Origin: an uncultured Parvularculaceae bacterium
Lineage (GTDB): Bacteria; Pseudomonadota; Alphaproteobacteria; Caulobacterales; Parvularculaceae
Reading direction: 5' to 3'
DNA: 9,589 bases
Assembly: GCA_947259815.1 (NCBI GenBank)
Contig: CAMYNO010000189.1
Location: 1-9,589 of the forward strand
In this document: positions 1 through 7,593 of the stretch, piece by piece
Layout of the letters: every line of letters begins with the position of its first letter
Position numbering within the stretch: position 1 is the stretch's first letter
The notes under the pieces: generated by a model
The model's input: only the letters and a program-made list of their open reading frames with translations
Told to the model about the DNA's origin: nothing
Database searches by the model: none
Program-made: the position numbers and the translations under genes

Positions 1-755
1 CGCGCCCTGAGGCAAGATTGCGCGTAAAGGAATATCTCGGCGAGCTGAAGCAACGGCGAGCGGCGCTCTATGTCCGTATCAATCCACTAGACACCGATGA
101 TGCGGCAAAGGATTTCGAGGTGATTATCGAGGGCAGGCCTGACGGCATTGTCCTTCCCAAGGCGCATGCGCCGGACGATATCCGCACGCTGGAAAACTGG
201 CTGGCTGAGGCGGAACAGAAATATTCCCTTGAAACCGGCGCAACAAAAATTCTGCCCGTAGCGACGGAAACCCCGGCGGCGCTTTTTTCGCTGGGAGAAT
301 ACCGTCATGTGGCGTCCCGCCTTGTGGGGCTCACATGGGGCGCTGAAGACCTCGGCGCAGCCCTCGGCGCCATGAGTAAAAAAGGCGAAAACAGCGAATG
401 GAGCCAGCCATTTGAAGTCGCGCGGGCGCTGTGTCTGTTCGCGGCGGCCGCCGCCGGCGTCCAGGCCGTCGATACGCTGTATTCGGACTTTCGCGACATG
501 GAAGGGTTGGCCGCGTCAGCTGCGCGCAGCCGCCGGGACGGCTTTACCGGCAAGCTCGCCATTCATCCGGCCCAGGTCGAGACCATCAATGCCGCTTTCA
601 CGCCGAGCGCGGAAGAAGTCGAAGACGCGCAAGCGATCATTGAGCTATTCGCCGCCAATCCCGGCATTGGCGTTCTCTCCTATAAGGGCAGCATGGTGGA
701 CATGCCCCATCTCGTTCAGGCGAAAAAGATCATCGCCCTCGCGGGGCGCGACTAA
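1..755 (+). CDS. CitE/HpcH-type aldolase/lyase, 5' end outside window
   Basis: C-terminal roughly 250 residues of a HpcH/HpaI aldolase / citrate lyase beta-subunit-like TIM-barrel enzyme. Such enzymes cleave or form C-C bonds in CoA thioesters such as citryl-, malyl- or methylmalyl-CoA, using a divalent metal. Visible family segments are ALYVRINPLDT, GIVLPKA, the acidic metal-site region ILPVATETPAALF, LTWGAEDLGA, LYSDFRD and the C-terminal KLAIHPAQVETINAAF. The frame is open to the left edge (codons from base 3), and the residues before the TTG at 18 read RPEAR, matching the usual helix before V-x-E-Y-L. The N-terminal barrel strands are therefore missing because of the window edge, and the TTG is not the real start. 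Its TAA overlaps the regulator's stop codon. The substrate cannot be assigned from sequence; a link to the aromatic genes is possible but unproven. Confidence 0.85.
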   Translation, partial: RPEARLRVKEYLGELKQRRAALYVRINPLDTDDAAKDFEVIIEGRPDGIVLPKAHAPDDIRTLENWLAEAEQKYSLETGATKILPVATETPAALFSLGEYRHVASRLVGLTWGAEDLGAALGAMSKKGENSEWSQPFEVARALCLFAAAAAGVQAVDTLYSDFRDMEGLAASAARSRRDGFTGKLAIHPAQVETINAAFTPSAEEVEDAQAIIELFAANPGIGVLSYKGSMVDMPHLVQAKKIIALAGRD

Positions 756-1219
756 ACTGGCAATGCGTTTGTCTGTTTCACTTCGCGCAGGGCGATAGAC
801 GAGCGCACATGACTGACGCCCGGCAGTTCGAACAGGAATGTCTGCATAAAGCGTTCATAGTCGTCGATGTCGCGGGCAACGACGCGTAAGGTGAAGTCGC
901 TGTCCCCGGTTGTCATGTAACAGTCCAGCACTTCCGGCCGGTCGAGAATCTTTCGCTCGATCTTCGAGACAATATCCTTATGCTGACGTTCTATCGACAG
1001 ATAGACGAACGCCGAGACGTGAAAGCCGAGCTTTCGTCGGTCGATCGCGGCCCGATAGCCCTCGATATATCCGGCCTCTTCGAGACTGCGCAGACGCCGC
1101 CAGCATGTCGCCGGCGATCCATGGCCAGTTTCATCCGCAAGATCCTGCGCGGAGAGTTTTCCCTTATCCTGCACCGCCCGAAGGATACGGCGGTCGACAT
1201 CATCAAGTTCTGCGCTCAT
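752..1219 (-). CDS. Lrp/AsnC-family transcriptional regulator
   Basis: Feast/famine-type DNA-binding regulator of 155 residues, the usual family length. The N-terminal winged helix-turn-helix covers about residues 6-55 (DVDRRIL, then LSAQDLADETGHGSPATCWRRLRSLEEAG). The RAM effector/oligomerisation domain follows (about 65-145), with the typical TGDSDF segment at 104-109. The ATG at 1219 is preferred to one 15 bases upstream because GGAG lies about 9 bases before it. The gene is divergent from the indolepyruvate oxidoreductase gene, which suggests that it controls that gene, probably in response to an amino acid or aryl-pyruvate; this is inference from arrangement. Its stop codon overlaps that of the convergent lyase gene. 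The family is certain; the effector is unknown. Confidence 0.93.
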   Translation of the reverse strand: MSAELDDVDRRILRAVQDKGKLSAQDLADETGHGSPATCWRRLRSLEEAGYIEGYRAAIDRRKLGFHVSAFVYLSIERQHKDIVSKIERKILDRPEVLDCYMTTGDSDFTLRVVARDIDDYERFMQTFLFELPGVSHVRSSIALREVKQTNALPV

Positions 1220-1368
1220 GGCAACGCTCTCCACATTTCAGTGATTTGTCTGCTTCATAATATCCACTTTATCGAAACATGCATATCATTATATCGTCAT
1301 ACTGGCGCCATTTTGAAAGATATTCCGCCACACATGCGGTAAATTCTGCAAAAATACAGGATTCGCCC
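1220..1368. promoter_or_regulatory. Divergent control region, Lrp-type regulator / oxidoreductase
   Basis: This 149-bp gap separates two diverging genes. It is AT-rich in its middle and contains two similar words, CATAATATCCAC (1256-1267) and CATTATATCGTC (1287-1298). They match at 9 of 12 positions and start 31 bp apart, about three helical turns. Lrp-type octamers often bind phased AT-rich sites, so these are plausible operators. I could not pick one convincing plus-strand promoter for the oxidoreductase. A short CCGC/GCGG inverted repeat lies near 1326-1340. Confidence 0.55.
1288..1317 (-). promoter_or_regulatory. Predicted sigma-70-type promoter of the Lrp-type gene
   Basis: Read on the minus strand, a perfect -10 box TATAAT (1293 to 1288) is preceded by TTCAAA (1317 to 1312, 4 of 6 matches to TTGACA) with an 18-bp spacer. 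A transcript would start near 1281 and leave a leader of about 60 bases. The -10 box lies inside the right-hand AT-rich repeat (1287-1298), so a regulator bound there would block this promoter, as expected for autoregulation. Confidence 0.5.
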
Positions 1369-4300
1369 ATGGTCGCCGCCCTCGCTCCCATCCCCGCCCC
1401 TGTCCTTGACGATTACGAACTCAACGACCGCTACCGCCGATACGAGGGCCGCGTATTCCTGACCGGAACGCAGGCGCTTGTTGCGTTAATGCTGATGCAA
1501 CGCCGGATGGACGCCCGCGCCGGCATAAACACCGCCGGCTTCGTTTCCGGCTATCGGGGCTCTCCCCTCGGCGCGGTCGATCAGGCGATGTGGAGCGCCA
1601 AGGACTTTCTTGCCGACGCCAACATAAAATTCCTGCCCGCGATCAACGAAGACCTTGCCGCAACCGCCGTGCTCGGCACGCAACAGGTCGAAGTAGAAGC
1701 CACGCGCACCGTCGATGGCGTTTTTTCCATGTGGTACGGCAAGGGACCGGGCGTCGACCGCGCCGGCGACGCGCTGAAACACGGCAACGCATACGGATCA
1801 TCCCCCCGTGGCGGCGTCCTCGTTGTCGCCGGCGACGATCATGGCTGTGTTTCATCCTCCATGTCGCATCAGTCCGACGTTGCTTTCATGGCCTATTACA
1901 TGCCGACGATTAACCCCGCGAGTATCGCGGAATATATCGAGTTCGGACTGTGGGGATACGCGGCCTCACGTTATTCCGGCATGTGGGTCGGCTTTAAAGC
2001 GATATCCGAAGCGGTCGAAAGCGCCGCCTCCATGACATTGCCGCCGCTTCCCGACTTTGTGACGCCGGCGGATTTCACGCCGCCCGCCGGCGGGCTCAAT
2101 TTTCGCTGGCCGGATCTTCCGGGCATGCAGATCGAAACCCGAATGCGCACCAAAAAGGATGCGCTTCGCGCCTTTGCCCGCGCCAATCCCATCGACCGGG
2201 TAATCTGGCCGAGCCCGAAGGCGAAATTCGGCATCGTGACGACCGGCAAGGCCCATTACGATGTGATGGAGGCGCTGGCCCGCCTTGGCGTTGACGAAGA
2301 GCGCGCCCGCAAGATCGGCCTTGAAATCTATAAGGTCGGCCTCGTCTGGCCGCTGGAGACCGAGGGCGCGGAACGTTTCATGGCCGGCAAGGAAGAAGTC
2401 CTCGTCATCGAGGAAAAACGCGGCATCATAGAAAGTCAGCTTAAGGAATATATTTACGACCGCGCGGTTCGCAAACCCAACCACATTCTCGGCAAACATG
2501 ACGAGGACGGCGCGCCTCTGATTTCCTGGGTCGACGAGCTGACGCCGTCCGGGCTGGCGCCTATTCTCGCGCGGCGTCTTAAACGCACATTCGGCAAGTT
2601 GAAATTCGATGACGCGCTGGCGGCTATCGAAAGCGCGGAAACGAAACTGATCAATACGCCCGGCGGCGCCCGCCGCGTCCCTTATTTCTGTTCCGGCTGT
2701 CCCCATAACACTTCAACAAAAGTGCCGGAGGGAAGCCGGGCGCTGGCCGGCATCGGCTGTCACTTCATGGTCTCCTGGATGGATCGAAAAACGTCCGATC
2801 TCATTCAGATGGGCGGCGAAGGCGTCAACTGGGCGTCGAAATCCATGTTCCTTTCCGACAAGCATATTTTTCAAAACCTTGGCGACGGCACTTATTATCA
2901 CTCCGGCTATATGGCGATCCGTCAGGCTGTCGCCGCCGACGCACACATCACCTATAAGATCCTTTACAATGACGCCGTCGCCATGACCGGCGGCCAGCCG
3001 GTGGATGGCACACTGACCGTGCCGCAAATCGCCGCGCAGCTAGTCGCTGAAGGCGTGAAACGCGTCTGCGTTCTCTCCGACGATCCGGCGCGAACCGAAG
3101 GATACGGCGCCTACCCGCCCGGCGTGATTGTTCAGCATCGCGACGAACTGGATGCCGTTCAGCGAGAGCTGCGCGACATAAAGGGCGTCACCGCACTGAT
3201 CTATGACCAGACCTGCGCCGCGGAAAAACGCCGGCGCCGCAAACGCGGAACCTATCCCGACCCCGCCAAGCGCGTATTCATCAATAGTCTGGTCTGCGAG
3301 GGCTGCGGCGACTGTTCCGTCCAGTCGAATTGCCTGTCGATCGTGCCGAAGGAAACTGAGTTCGGCCGCAAGCGGATGATCGACCAATCCTCCTGCAACA
3401 AGGATTATTCCTGCGTCAAAGGATTTTGCCCCAGCTTTGTCACCGTCGAAGGCGGCGACCTCAGGAAACCGGAACCAAGGCAATTCGGCGCCGAGCTGGA
3501 ACAATTGCTGGACGATCTTCCGGCGCCCAACCTCCCGCAGATTAAGCGCGCATATGATATGTTAATCGGCGGCGTCGGCGGCACCGGCGTTGTCACCATT
3601 GGCGCCATTACAACCATGGCCGCCCATCTTGAAGGCAAGGGCGCGAGCGTTCTCGACTTCATGGGCTTCGCCCAGAAAGGCGGAACCGTTCTTTCCTATG
3701 TACGCCTCGGCGAACGACCAGAAGATCTCAATCAGGTGCGCATTGACGTCGGCGAGGCCGAAGCCGTCATCGCCTGCGATATGGTTGTCGGCACCGATGC
3801 GCGCGCGCTCAGCGTCATGCAAAAGGGAAAAACCCGCGCCATCGCCAATATGGATATCATCCCGACCGCTGATTTCATTCGTGACCGGAATATAGACTTT
3901 GAGGCGCGGCTACGTCTTAAGACCATCGAAAAAGCCTGCGGCGCCGATAATGTCGACCATATTGACGCCAACATGATCGCCGGCCGGCTCATGGGCGATC
4001 TTGTCTTTTCCAATATGCTGCTGTTTGGGTTTGCATGGCAAAAAGGGCTGGTTCCGCTGTCGCTTTCCGCGATTCTGCGCGCTATTGAATTAAACGGCGT
4101 CGCAATCGACAGGAACAAGCGCACATTCGCCCTTGGCCGCGCGGCGGCGGTGAGCGGTGATACCGTCTTGAAAGCCGCGGGACTTGCCGAGGAAAGCGAC
4201 GGCGCCGATCCCTCCATAGATTCCCTGATCGAAAAGCGCCACGCGTTTCTCACCGGATATCAGAACGCAGCCTATGCCGATAACTATCGCAGCTTTGTTC

Positions 4301-4869
4301 AGCGCATCATCACAAATACCCGAACCATTCCCGGCGCCGAAGCATTTCACGCCGCCATTGCGCGAAACCTCTTCAAACTGATGGCGTATAAGGACGAATA
4401 TGAAGTGGCGCGGCTCTATACTGACGGGCCTTTCAAAAAAGAAATCGCCAGAACGTTCAAAGGCGATTACAAGCTGAAATTCCACTTGGCGCCGCCCGTT
4501 CTCAACAGTGAGACCGACGCCCTTGGCCGACCGAAGAAGAAAGAGTTCGGGCCATGGATGATGCGCGCCTTCTGGCTGCTCGCGAAATTCAAACCGCTTC
4601 GGGGTACCGCGTTCGATCCCTTCGGCCGCACGGCGGAGCGACGAATGGAACGCCGGCTGGTTGCCGAATACCGCGCGCGTATCGAGGTGATCGCTGCAAC
4701 ACTGACCGGCGAAAACCTGAACACCGCTATCGCGATTGCCGCCCTGCCTGATGATATTCGCGGTTACGGGCCAGTTAAGGAAAAAGCAGTTGCCCAGACC
4801 GAGGCGCGCCTGCCGGAATTAATGGCCGCTTTTGGCGCCCCGCAAACCCCTACCCAAAAGGTCGCGTAA
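1369..4869 (+). CDS. Fused indolepyruvate ferredoxin oxidoreductase
   Basis: Fused alpha-beta 2-oxoacid:ferredoxin oxidoreductase of 1166 residues, the normal size for the proteobacterial one-chain form. It converts aryl-pyruvates (indolepyruvate, phenylpyruvate) and CoA to aryl-acetyl-CoA and CO2, using thiamine diphosphate and iron-sulfur clusters. Seen in order: N-terminal pyrimidine-binding region with SGYRGSP (60-66); CSGCPHN (from C441); thiamine-diphosphate motif GDGTYYHSG (from G505) followed by NDAVAMTGGQPVDG; cluster cysteines CEGCGDC (C643, C646, C649), C655, C676, C682 and C687; gamma/IorB domain with GGVGGTG (734-740); and a C-terminal family-specific domain. The ATG at 1369 has AGGA seven bases upstream and is preferred to an in-frame ATG at 1279. 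The gene ends 5 bp from the convergent paaE stop. The neighbouring paa operon points to phenylpyruvate as an important substrate; this is inference. Confidence 0.95.
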   Translation: MVAALAPIPAPVLDDYELNDRYRRYEGRVFLTGTQALVALMLMQRRMDARAGINTAGFVSGYRGSPLGAVDQAMWSAKDFLADANIKFLPAINEDLAATAVLGTQQVEVEATRTVDGVFSMWYGKGPGVDRAGDALKHGNAYGSSPRGGVLVVAGDDHGCVSSSMSHQSDVAFMAYYMPTINPASIAEYIEFGLWGYAASRYSGMWVGFKAISEAVESAASMTLPPLPDFVTPADFTPPAGGLNFRWPDLPGMQIETRMRTKKDALRAFARANPIDRVIWPSPKAKFGIVTTGKAHYDVMEALARLGVDEERARKIGLEIYKVGLVWPLETEGAERFMAGKEEVLVIEEKRGIIESQLKEYIYDRAVRKPNHILGKHDEDGAPLISWVDELTPSGLAPILARRLKRTFGKLKFDDALAAIESAETKLINTPGGARRVPYFCSGCPHNTSTKVPEGSRALAGIGCHFMVSWMDRKTSDLIQMGGEGVNWASKSMFLSDKHIFQNLGDGTYYHSGYMAIRQAVAADAHITYKILYNDAVAMTGGQPVDGTLTVPQIAAQLVAEGVKRVCVLSDDPARTEGYGAYPPGVIVQHRDELDAVQRELRDIKGVTALIYDQTCAAEKRRRRKRGTYPDPAKRVFINSLVCEGCGDCSVQSNCLSIVPKETEFGRKRMIDQSSCNKDYSCVKGFCPSFVTVEGGDLRKPEPRQFGAELEQLLDDLPAPNLPQIKRAYDMLIGGVGGTGVVTIGAITTMAAHLEGKGASVLDFMGFAQKGGTVLSYVRLGERPEDLNQVRIDVGEAEAVIACDMVVGTDARALSVMQKGKTRAIANMDIIPTADFIRDRNIDFEARLRLKTIEKACGADNVDHIDANMIAGRLMGDLVFSNMLLFGFAWQKGLVPLSLSAILRAIELNGVAIDRNKRTFALGRAAAVSGDTVLKAAGLAEESDGADPSIDSLIEKRHAFLTGYQNAAYADNYRSFVQRIITNTRTIPGAEAFHAAIARNLFKLMAYKDEYEVARLYTDGPFKKEIARTFKGDYKLKFHLAPPVLNSETDALGRPKKKEFGPWMMRAFWLLAKFKPLRGTAFDPFGRTAERRMERRLVAEYRARIEVIAATLTGENLNTAIAIAALPDDIRGYGPVKEKAVAQTEARLPELMAAFGAPQTPTQKVA

Positions 4870-4874
4870 CGCGC

Positions 4875-5942
4875 CTACTGGTCGTAGTCGACGACAATTT
4901 TATCCGTTCGCGGATGGCTCTGACAGGTCAGGATGTAGCCGCGTTCGACCTCATAATCCTCGAGGGCGTAATTGGTGTCCATATCGACTTCGCCCTCGAT
5001 CAATTTCGCGCGGCATGTGGAACACACCCCGGCCTTACAGGCGAATGGCGCACCGATATCGGCGGCCAGCGCCGCCTCCAACACGGTTTGCTCACCCTTG
5101 ATTTCGCATGCGCGCGCGGCGCCATCCAGAATAATCGTCGCCGACGTTTTTGCGCCGGCGCCAACGCCTTTGGCGTCTGTGCGTTTCTTTGCTTTTGCCG
5201 GACGCGAACTCGCAAAGAGTTCGAACTTGATCGATTTCTCCGGCATGCCATGCGCCTTCAGCGCGTCGGAGACCGCAAGCATCATTGGCTCCGGCCCGCA
5301 GATAAAAGCGAGATCGGCGCCTTTGACATCAATCCACCGCTCAAACAGCGCGTCGCATTTCTCCCGCGTCAATCGGCCGGAAAACAATTCGATATCCGCT
5401 TCGCTTTCAAGAATATGGACGATGTTGAATCGCCCCATATACGTGTTTTTCAAATCCTCAAGTTCCTCGCGGAACATGATCGCGGTCGTTGCGCGGTTGC
5501 CATAAACAAGCGTGAAACTCGAACCGGGTTCAGCTTCCATGATCGTCTTGATCAGGCTGATCATCGGCGTGATGCCCGATCCGCCGGCAAAGCCGAGATA
5601 GTTGCGCGCCTCATCGGGCTTTAAGGCGCTGTGGAAGTTACCCATGGGCGCCATGGCTTCAAGCGTATCGCCAATCTTCAGTTCTTCATTGGCCCAGCTG
5701 GAAAACCAGCCATCATCGACTTTTTTAATACCGACACGGAGCATGTTATCATTGACGCCGGCGCATATGGAATAGGACCGTCGCAATTCCTCACCGTCAA
5801 ACTCCCGCCGAAAGGTCAAATATTGGCCCTGTATAAATTTGAACGCATCTTCCGCGCCGCTTGGGGGCGCCAAGGTCAGAATGACCGACTCCCTGGTGTC
5901 TCGTTTAATATCGGTCACGCGAAGCGGATAAAATTGCGCCAT
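4875..5942 (-). CDS. paaE: Phenylacetyl-CoA 1,2-epoxidase reductase subunit PaaE
   Basis: Reductase of the phenylacetyl-CoA epoxidase complex, passing electrons from NAD(P)H through FAD and a plant-type [2Fe-2S] cluster to the diiron oxygenase. The 355 residues fit the family. The FAD-binding barrel carries RRSYSIC (54-60). The nucleotide-binding domain carries AGGSGITP (119-126) and CGPEPM (215-220). A linker rich in Lys, Ala and Gly (about 247-266) leads to the C-terminal ferredoxin domain, with cluster ligands C302, C307, C310 and C340. The ATG lies 3 bases after the paaD stop (TAAGCCATG), so translation is probably coupled. It is the last gene visible in the operon and ends 5 bp from the convergent oxidoreductase stop. 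Confidence 0.96.
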   Translation of the reverse strand: MAQFYPLRVTDIKRDTRESVILTLAPPSGAEDAFKFIQGQYLTFRREFDGEELRRSYSICAGVNDNMLRVGIKKVDDGWFSSWANEELKIGDTLEAMAPMGNFHSALKPDEARNYLGFAGGSGITPMISLIKTIMEAEPGSSFTLVYGNRATTAIMFREELEDLKNTYMGRFNIVHILESEADIELFSGRLTREKCDALFERWIDVKGADLAFICGPEPMMLAVSDALKAHGMPEKSIKFELFASSRPAKAKKRTDAKGVGAGAKTSATIILDGAARACEIKGEQTVLEAALAADIGAPFACKAGVCSTCRAKLIEGEVDMDTNYALEDYEVERGYILTCQSHPRTDKIVVDYDQ

Positions 5943-5945
5943 GGC

Positions 5946-6476
5946 TTAAAAACTCTTGAAATAATCGAAAGGTTCAAGGCAGGCGTTGCAGCGCCAACTC
6001 GCCTTGCAGGGGGTGGAACCGAAGCGGCTGACTTCCGCCGTGTCATGCGATCCGCAGCGCGGACAGGCCACAATCGCCGGCGCCTTCAACATGCCGGCGC
6101 AAGCCGCACCCTCCGGCGGCGCTATTCCATACGCCTTTAATTTTTCCCGCCCCGCGTCAGTGATCCAGTCGGTCGTCCAGGCGGGCGAAAGCCGCGATTC
6201 AACCCGCACAGCGTCAACGCCCTTCCTGCGGATCGCTTCTTCAATGTCGAGAGAAATAACCGCCGTCGCCGGGCAGCCGGAATATGTGGGCGTCACCGTT
6301 ACGACAAGGTCTTCGCCGCGCCAGTCAACGGCGCGCACAATGCCAAGCTCAACGACGGACACCACCGGAATCTCCGGGTCCGGAACATCTTCCAGCCAGC
6401 GCCAGATTTCATCGACAGAAGGTTTTGCATCAAGCGCATTCACCACGTCGCTCCCGGATAGGCGCGTTGCAGCCAT
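5946..6476 (-). CDS. paaD: Phenylacetyl-CoA epoxidase assembly protein PaaD
   Basis: MIP18/DUF59-type protein with a C-terminal zinc-ribbon-like part, 176 residues from this ATG. PaaD is needed for an active epoxidase and is thought to help iron-sulfur or metal-centre assembly, not catalysis. Seen: DPEIP (33-37) and SGCPAT (67-72, with C68) of the DUF59 domain, then paired cysteines C138/C141, C157 and C163/C166. The start is uncertain. The ATG at 6476 gives a 37-base overlap with paaC and a poor ribosome site. A GTG at 6443 has GGGAG seven bases before it, overlaps the paaC stop as GTGA, and would give 165 residues. I keep the longer form but rate both as plausible. Confidence 0.92.
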   Translation of the reverse strand: MAATRLSGSDVVNALDAKPSVDEIWRWLEDVPDPEIPVVSVVELGIVRAVDWRGEDLVVTVTPTYSGCPATAVISLDIEEAIRRKGVDAVRVESRLSPAWTTDWITDAGREKLKAYGIAPPEGAACAGMLKAPAIVACPRCGSHDTAEVSRFGSTPCKASWRCNACLEPFDYFKSF

Positions 6477-7192
6477 TGCATGTCCGCGAGGATAAAACCG
6501 AAATCTTCAGAATGCAGGCCTTGCTTGCCGCCTTTGCGCACGACAGTCGTGGTCGGCGACAATGTCGCCTCATTCAGAACCCGCGTCAGCGTCGCTTGAT
6601 AAATATCGCCAATGACCGAAAGCTCCGGCGCAAGCCCCGCCTCTGCGAAGGCTTCATCATTGGCGTCCGGCGTCGTCAGTTCTCCGGCGAAAGGATATAA
6701 CGTATCGAGCGCCGCCTGCATGCGCGCATGGCTTTCGTCTGACCCGTCGCCGAGGCGGACAACATAGTCTTCCGATCGCTCCAGATGATACGCCGCCTCC
6801 TTGGCGGATTTCTCCGCGATCTCTGCAACGCGCCGGTCGGAAGACTGTTTCAGCGCCGCCAACATCGGCAGATGCCAGGCGTCAAACAGGAACTGCCGCA
6901 TCAATGTGTGCGCGAAATCGCCATTGGGTTGCTCAACCAGCAGGCAGTTTTTAAAGGCGCGCGCGTCGCGCAAAAAAGCCAGCGCGTCGGCGTCGTCTTC
7001 GACGCCAAGATCGGCGGCAAGGCCGAGCCAAAGTCTCGTCTGCCCGATAAAATCAAGCGCAACATTGGCGAGCGCAATATCTTCCTCCAGCACTGGCGCG
7101 TGGCCGCACCAGGCCGAAACGCGCTGGCCGAGGATCAGCGTATTGTCGCCCATGCGAAGGGCCAGTTCGCGAACGAGAGTATCATTCGCCAT
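6440..7192 (-). CDS. paaC: Phenylacetyl-CoA 1,2-epoxidase structural subunit PaaC
   Basis: Ferritin-like structural subunit that pairs with PaaA in the epoxidase core; PaaC is generally regarded as non-catalytic. At 250 residues it matches the family. Typical segments are LGQRVSAWCGHAPVLEEDIA (21-40) with ALDFIGQTR after it, LVEQPNGDFAHTLMRQFLFD (85-104), KEAAYHLERSEDYVVRLGDG in the middle, and a C-terminal GKQGLHSEDFGFILADMQWL. Its ATG shares the final A of the paaB stop (TAATG), a clear sign of coupled translation. Its stop lies inside the start region of paaD. Confidence 0.96.
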   Translation of the reverse strand: MANDTLVRELALRMGDNTLILGQRVSAWCGHAPVLEEDIALANVALDFIGQTRLWLGLAADLGVEDDADALAFLRDARAFKNCLLVEQPNGDFAHTLMRQFLFDAWHLPMLAALKQSSDRRVAEIAEKSAKEAAYHLERSEDYVVRLGDGSDESHARMQAALDTLYPFAGELTTPDANDEAFAEAGLAPELSVIGDIYQATLTRVLNEATLSPTTTVVRKGGKQGLHSEDFGFILADMQWLQRAYPGATW

Positions 7193-7476
7193 TACATCGG
7201 CCCTGCTTCTTCGGGGATATCGAAAAAAGTCGGATGCCGGTACACCTTCGAATTGGAAGGCTCATAAAGCGGTTCCTTATCGCCCGGCGCGGATGCGACA
7301 ATGTCAGAGGACGGAACAACCCAGATGGAAACGCCCTCATTGCGCCGCGTATAAACGTCACGCGCGTTCTTGATGGCAATCTCCGCATCCGGGGCATGGA
7401 GGCTGCCCACATGGCGGTGAGAGAGCCCGTGCTGCCCACGGATAAAGACTTCCCAAAGCGGCCATTCGTTACTCAT
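7192..7476 (-). CDS. paaB: Phenylacetyl-CoA 1,2-epoxidase subunit PaaB
   Basis: Small subunit of the phenylacetyl-CoA epoxidase, thought to help join PaaAC units into the larger complex. With the start chosen here it has 94 residues, close to the roughly 95 of known PaaB. Characteristic segments are the N-terminal NEWPLWEVFIRGQHGLSHRH, the middle DAEIAIKNARDVYTRRNEG followed by VSIWVVPS, and the C-terminal YRHPTFFDIPEE. The ATG at 7476 is preferred to one 15 bases upstream because GAGGA sits about 5 bases before it. That ribosome site overlaps the end of the small ORF upstream, whose stop codon is 7 bases before this start. Confidence 0.95.
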   Translation of the reverse strand: MSNEWPLWEVFIRGQHGLSHRHVGSLHAPDAEIAIKNARDVYTRRNEGVSIWVVPSSDIVASAPGDKEPLYEPSNSKVYRHPTFFDIPEEAGPM

Positions 7477-7483
7477 AGTTTCC

Positions 7484-7588
7484 TCACGCACATTGCTTTT
7501 GTTGCCAGACCTTCAGATTCGGAAACGCTTCCCAATCGAAGGCGTCGTCGCCCGGTCCGTCCCGGCGCAACTGCTCCAGCCGGGACAT
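7484..7588 (-). CDS. Unrecognised 34-residue small ORF between paaA and paaB
   Basis: The paaA-paaB gap is 117 bases and is almost filled by this ATG-to-TGA frame. It starts 5 bases after the paaA stop, with GGAG (overlapping the end of paaA) 8 bases before the ATG. It ends 7 bases before the paaB ATG, and its TGA leads directly into the paaB ribosome site. The peptide begins MSRLEQLRRD, has an acidic centre with aromatics (AFDWEAF, residues 16-22) and ends in a basic/polar tail (LKVWQQKQ, 25-32). It has five basic and six acidic residues, two Trp and two Phe. There is no signal peptide or membrane segment. It is in neither the paaA nor the paaB frame. I do not recognise the family; a small accessory or regulatory component of the epoxidase is a guess from position only. 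Confidence 0.6.
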   Translation of the reverse strand: MSRLEQLRRDGPGDDAFDWEAFPNLKVWQQKQCA

Positions 7589-7593
7589 CTCGC

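Noticed and set aside
1279..1368. N-terminal extension of the oxidoreductase by 30 residues
   Set aside because: The extra residues are not family-like and the region is the AT-rich divergent promoter; the ATG at 1369 has a proper ribosome site.
1966..2706. Minus-strand open frame of 246 codons inside the oxidoreductase gene
   Set aside because: It is antisense to a well-conserved coding region and has no ribosome site or recognisable domain.
4870..4915. Bidirectional terminator between the oxidoreductase gene and paaE
   Set aside because: Only short, imperfect dyads are seen and there is no T-run on either strand.
4914..5624. Plus-strand open frame of 236 codons opposite paaE
   Set aside because: Its composition is that of a reverse-complement shadow of paaE, and no motif is visible.
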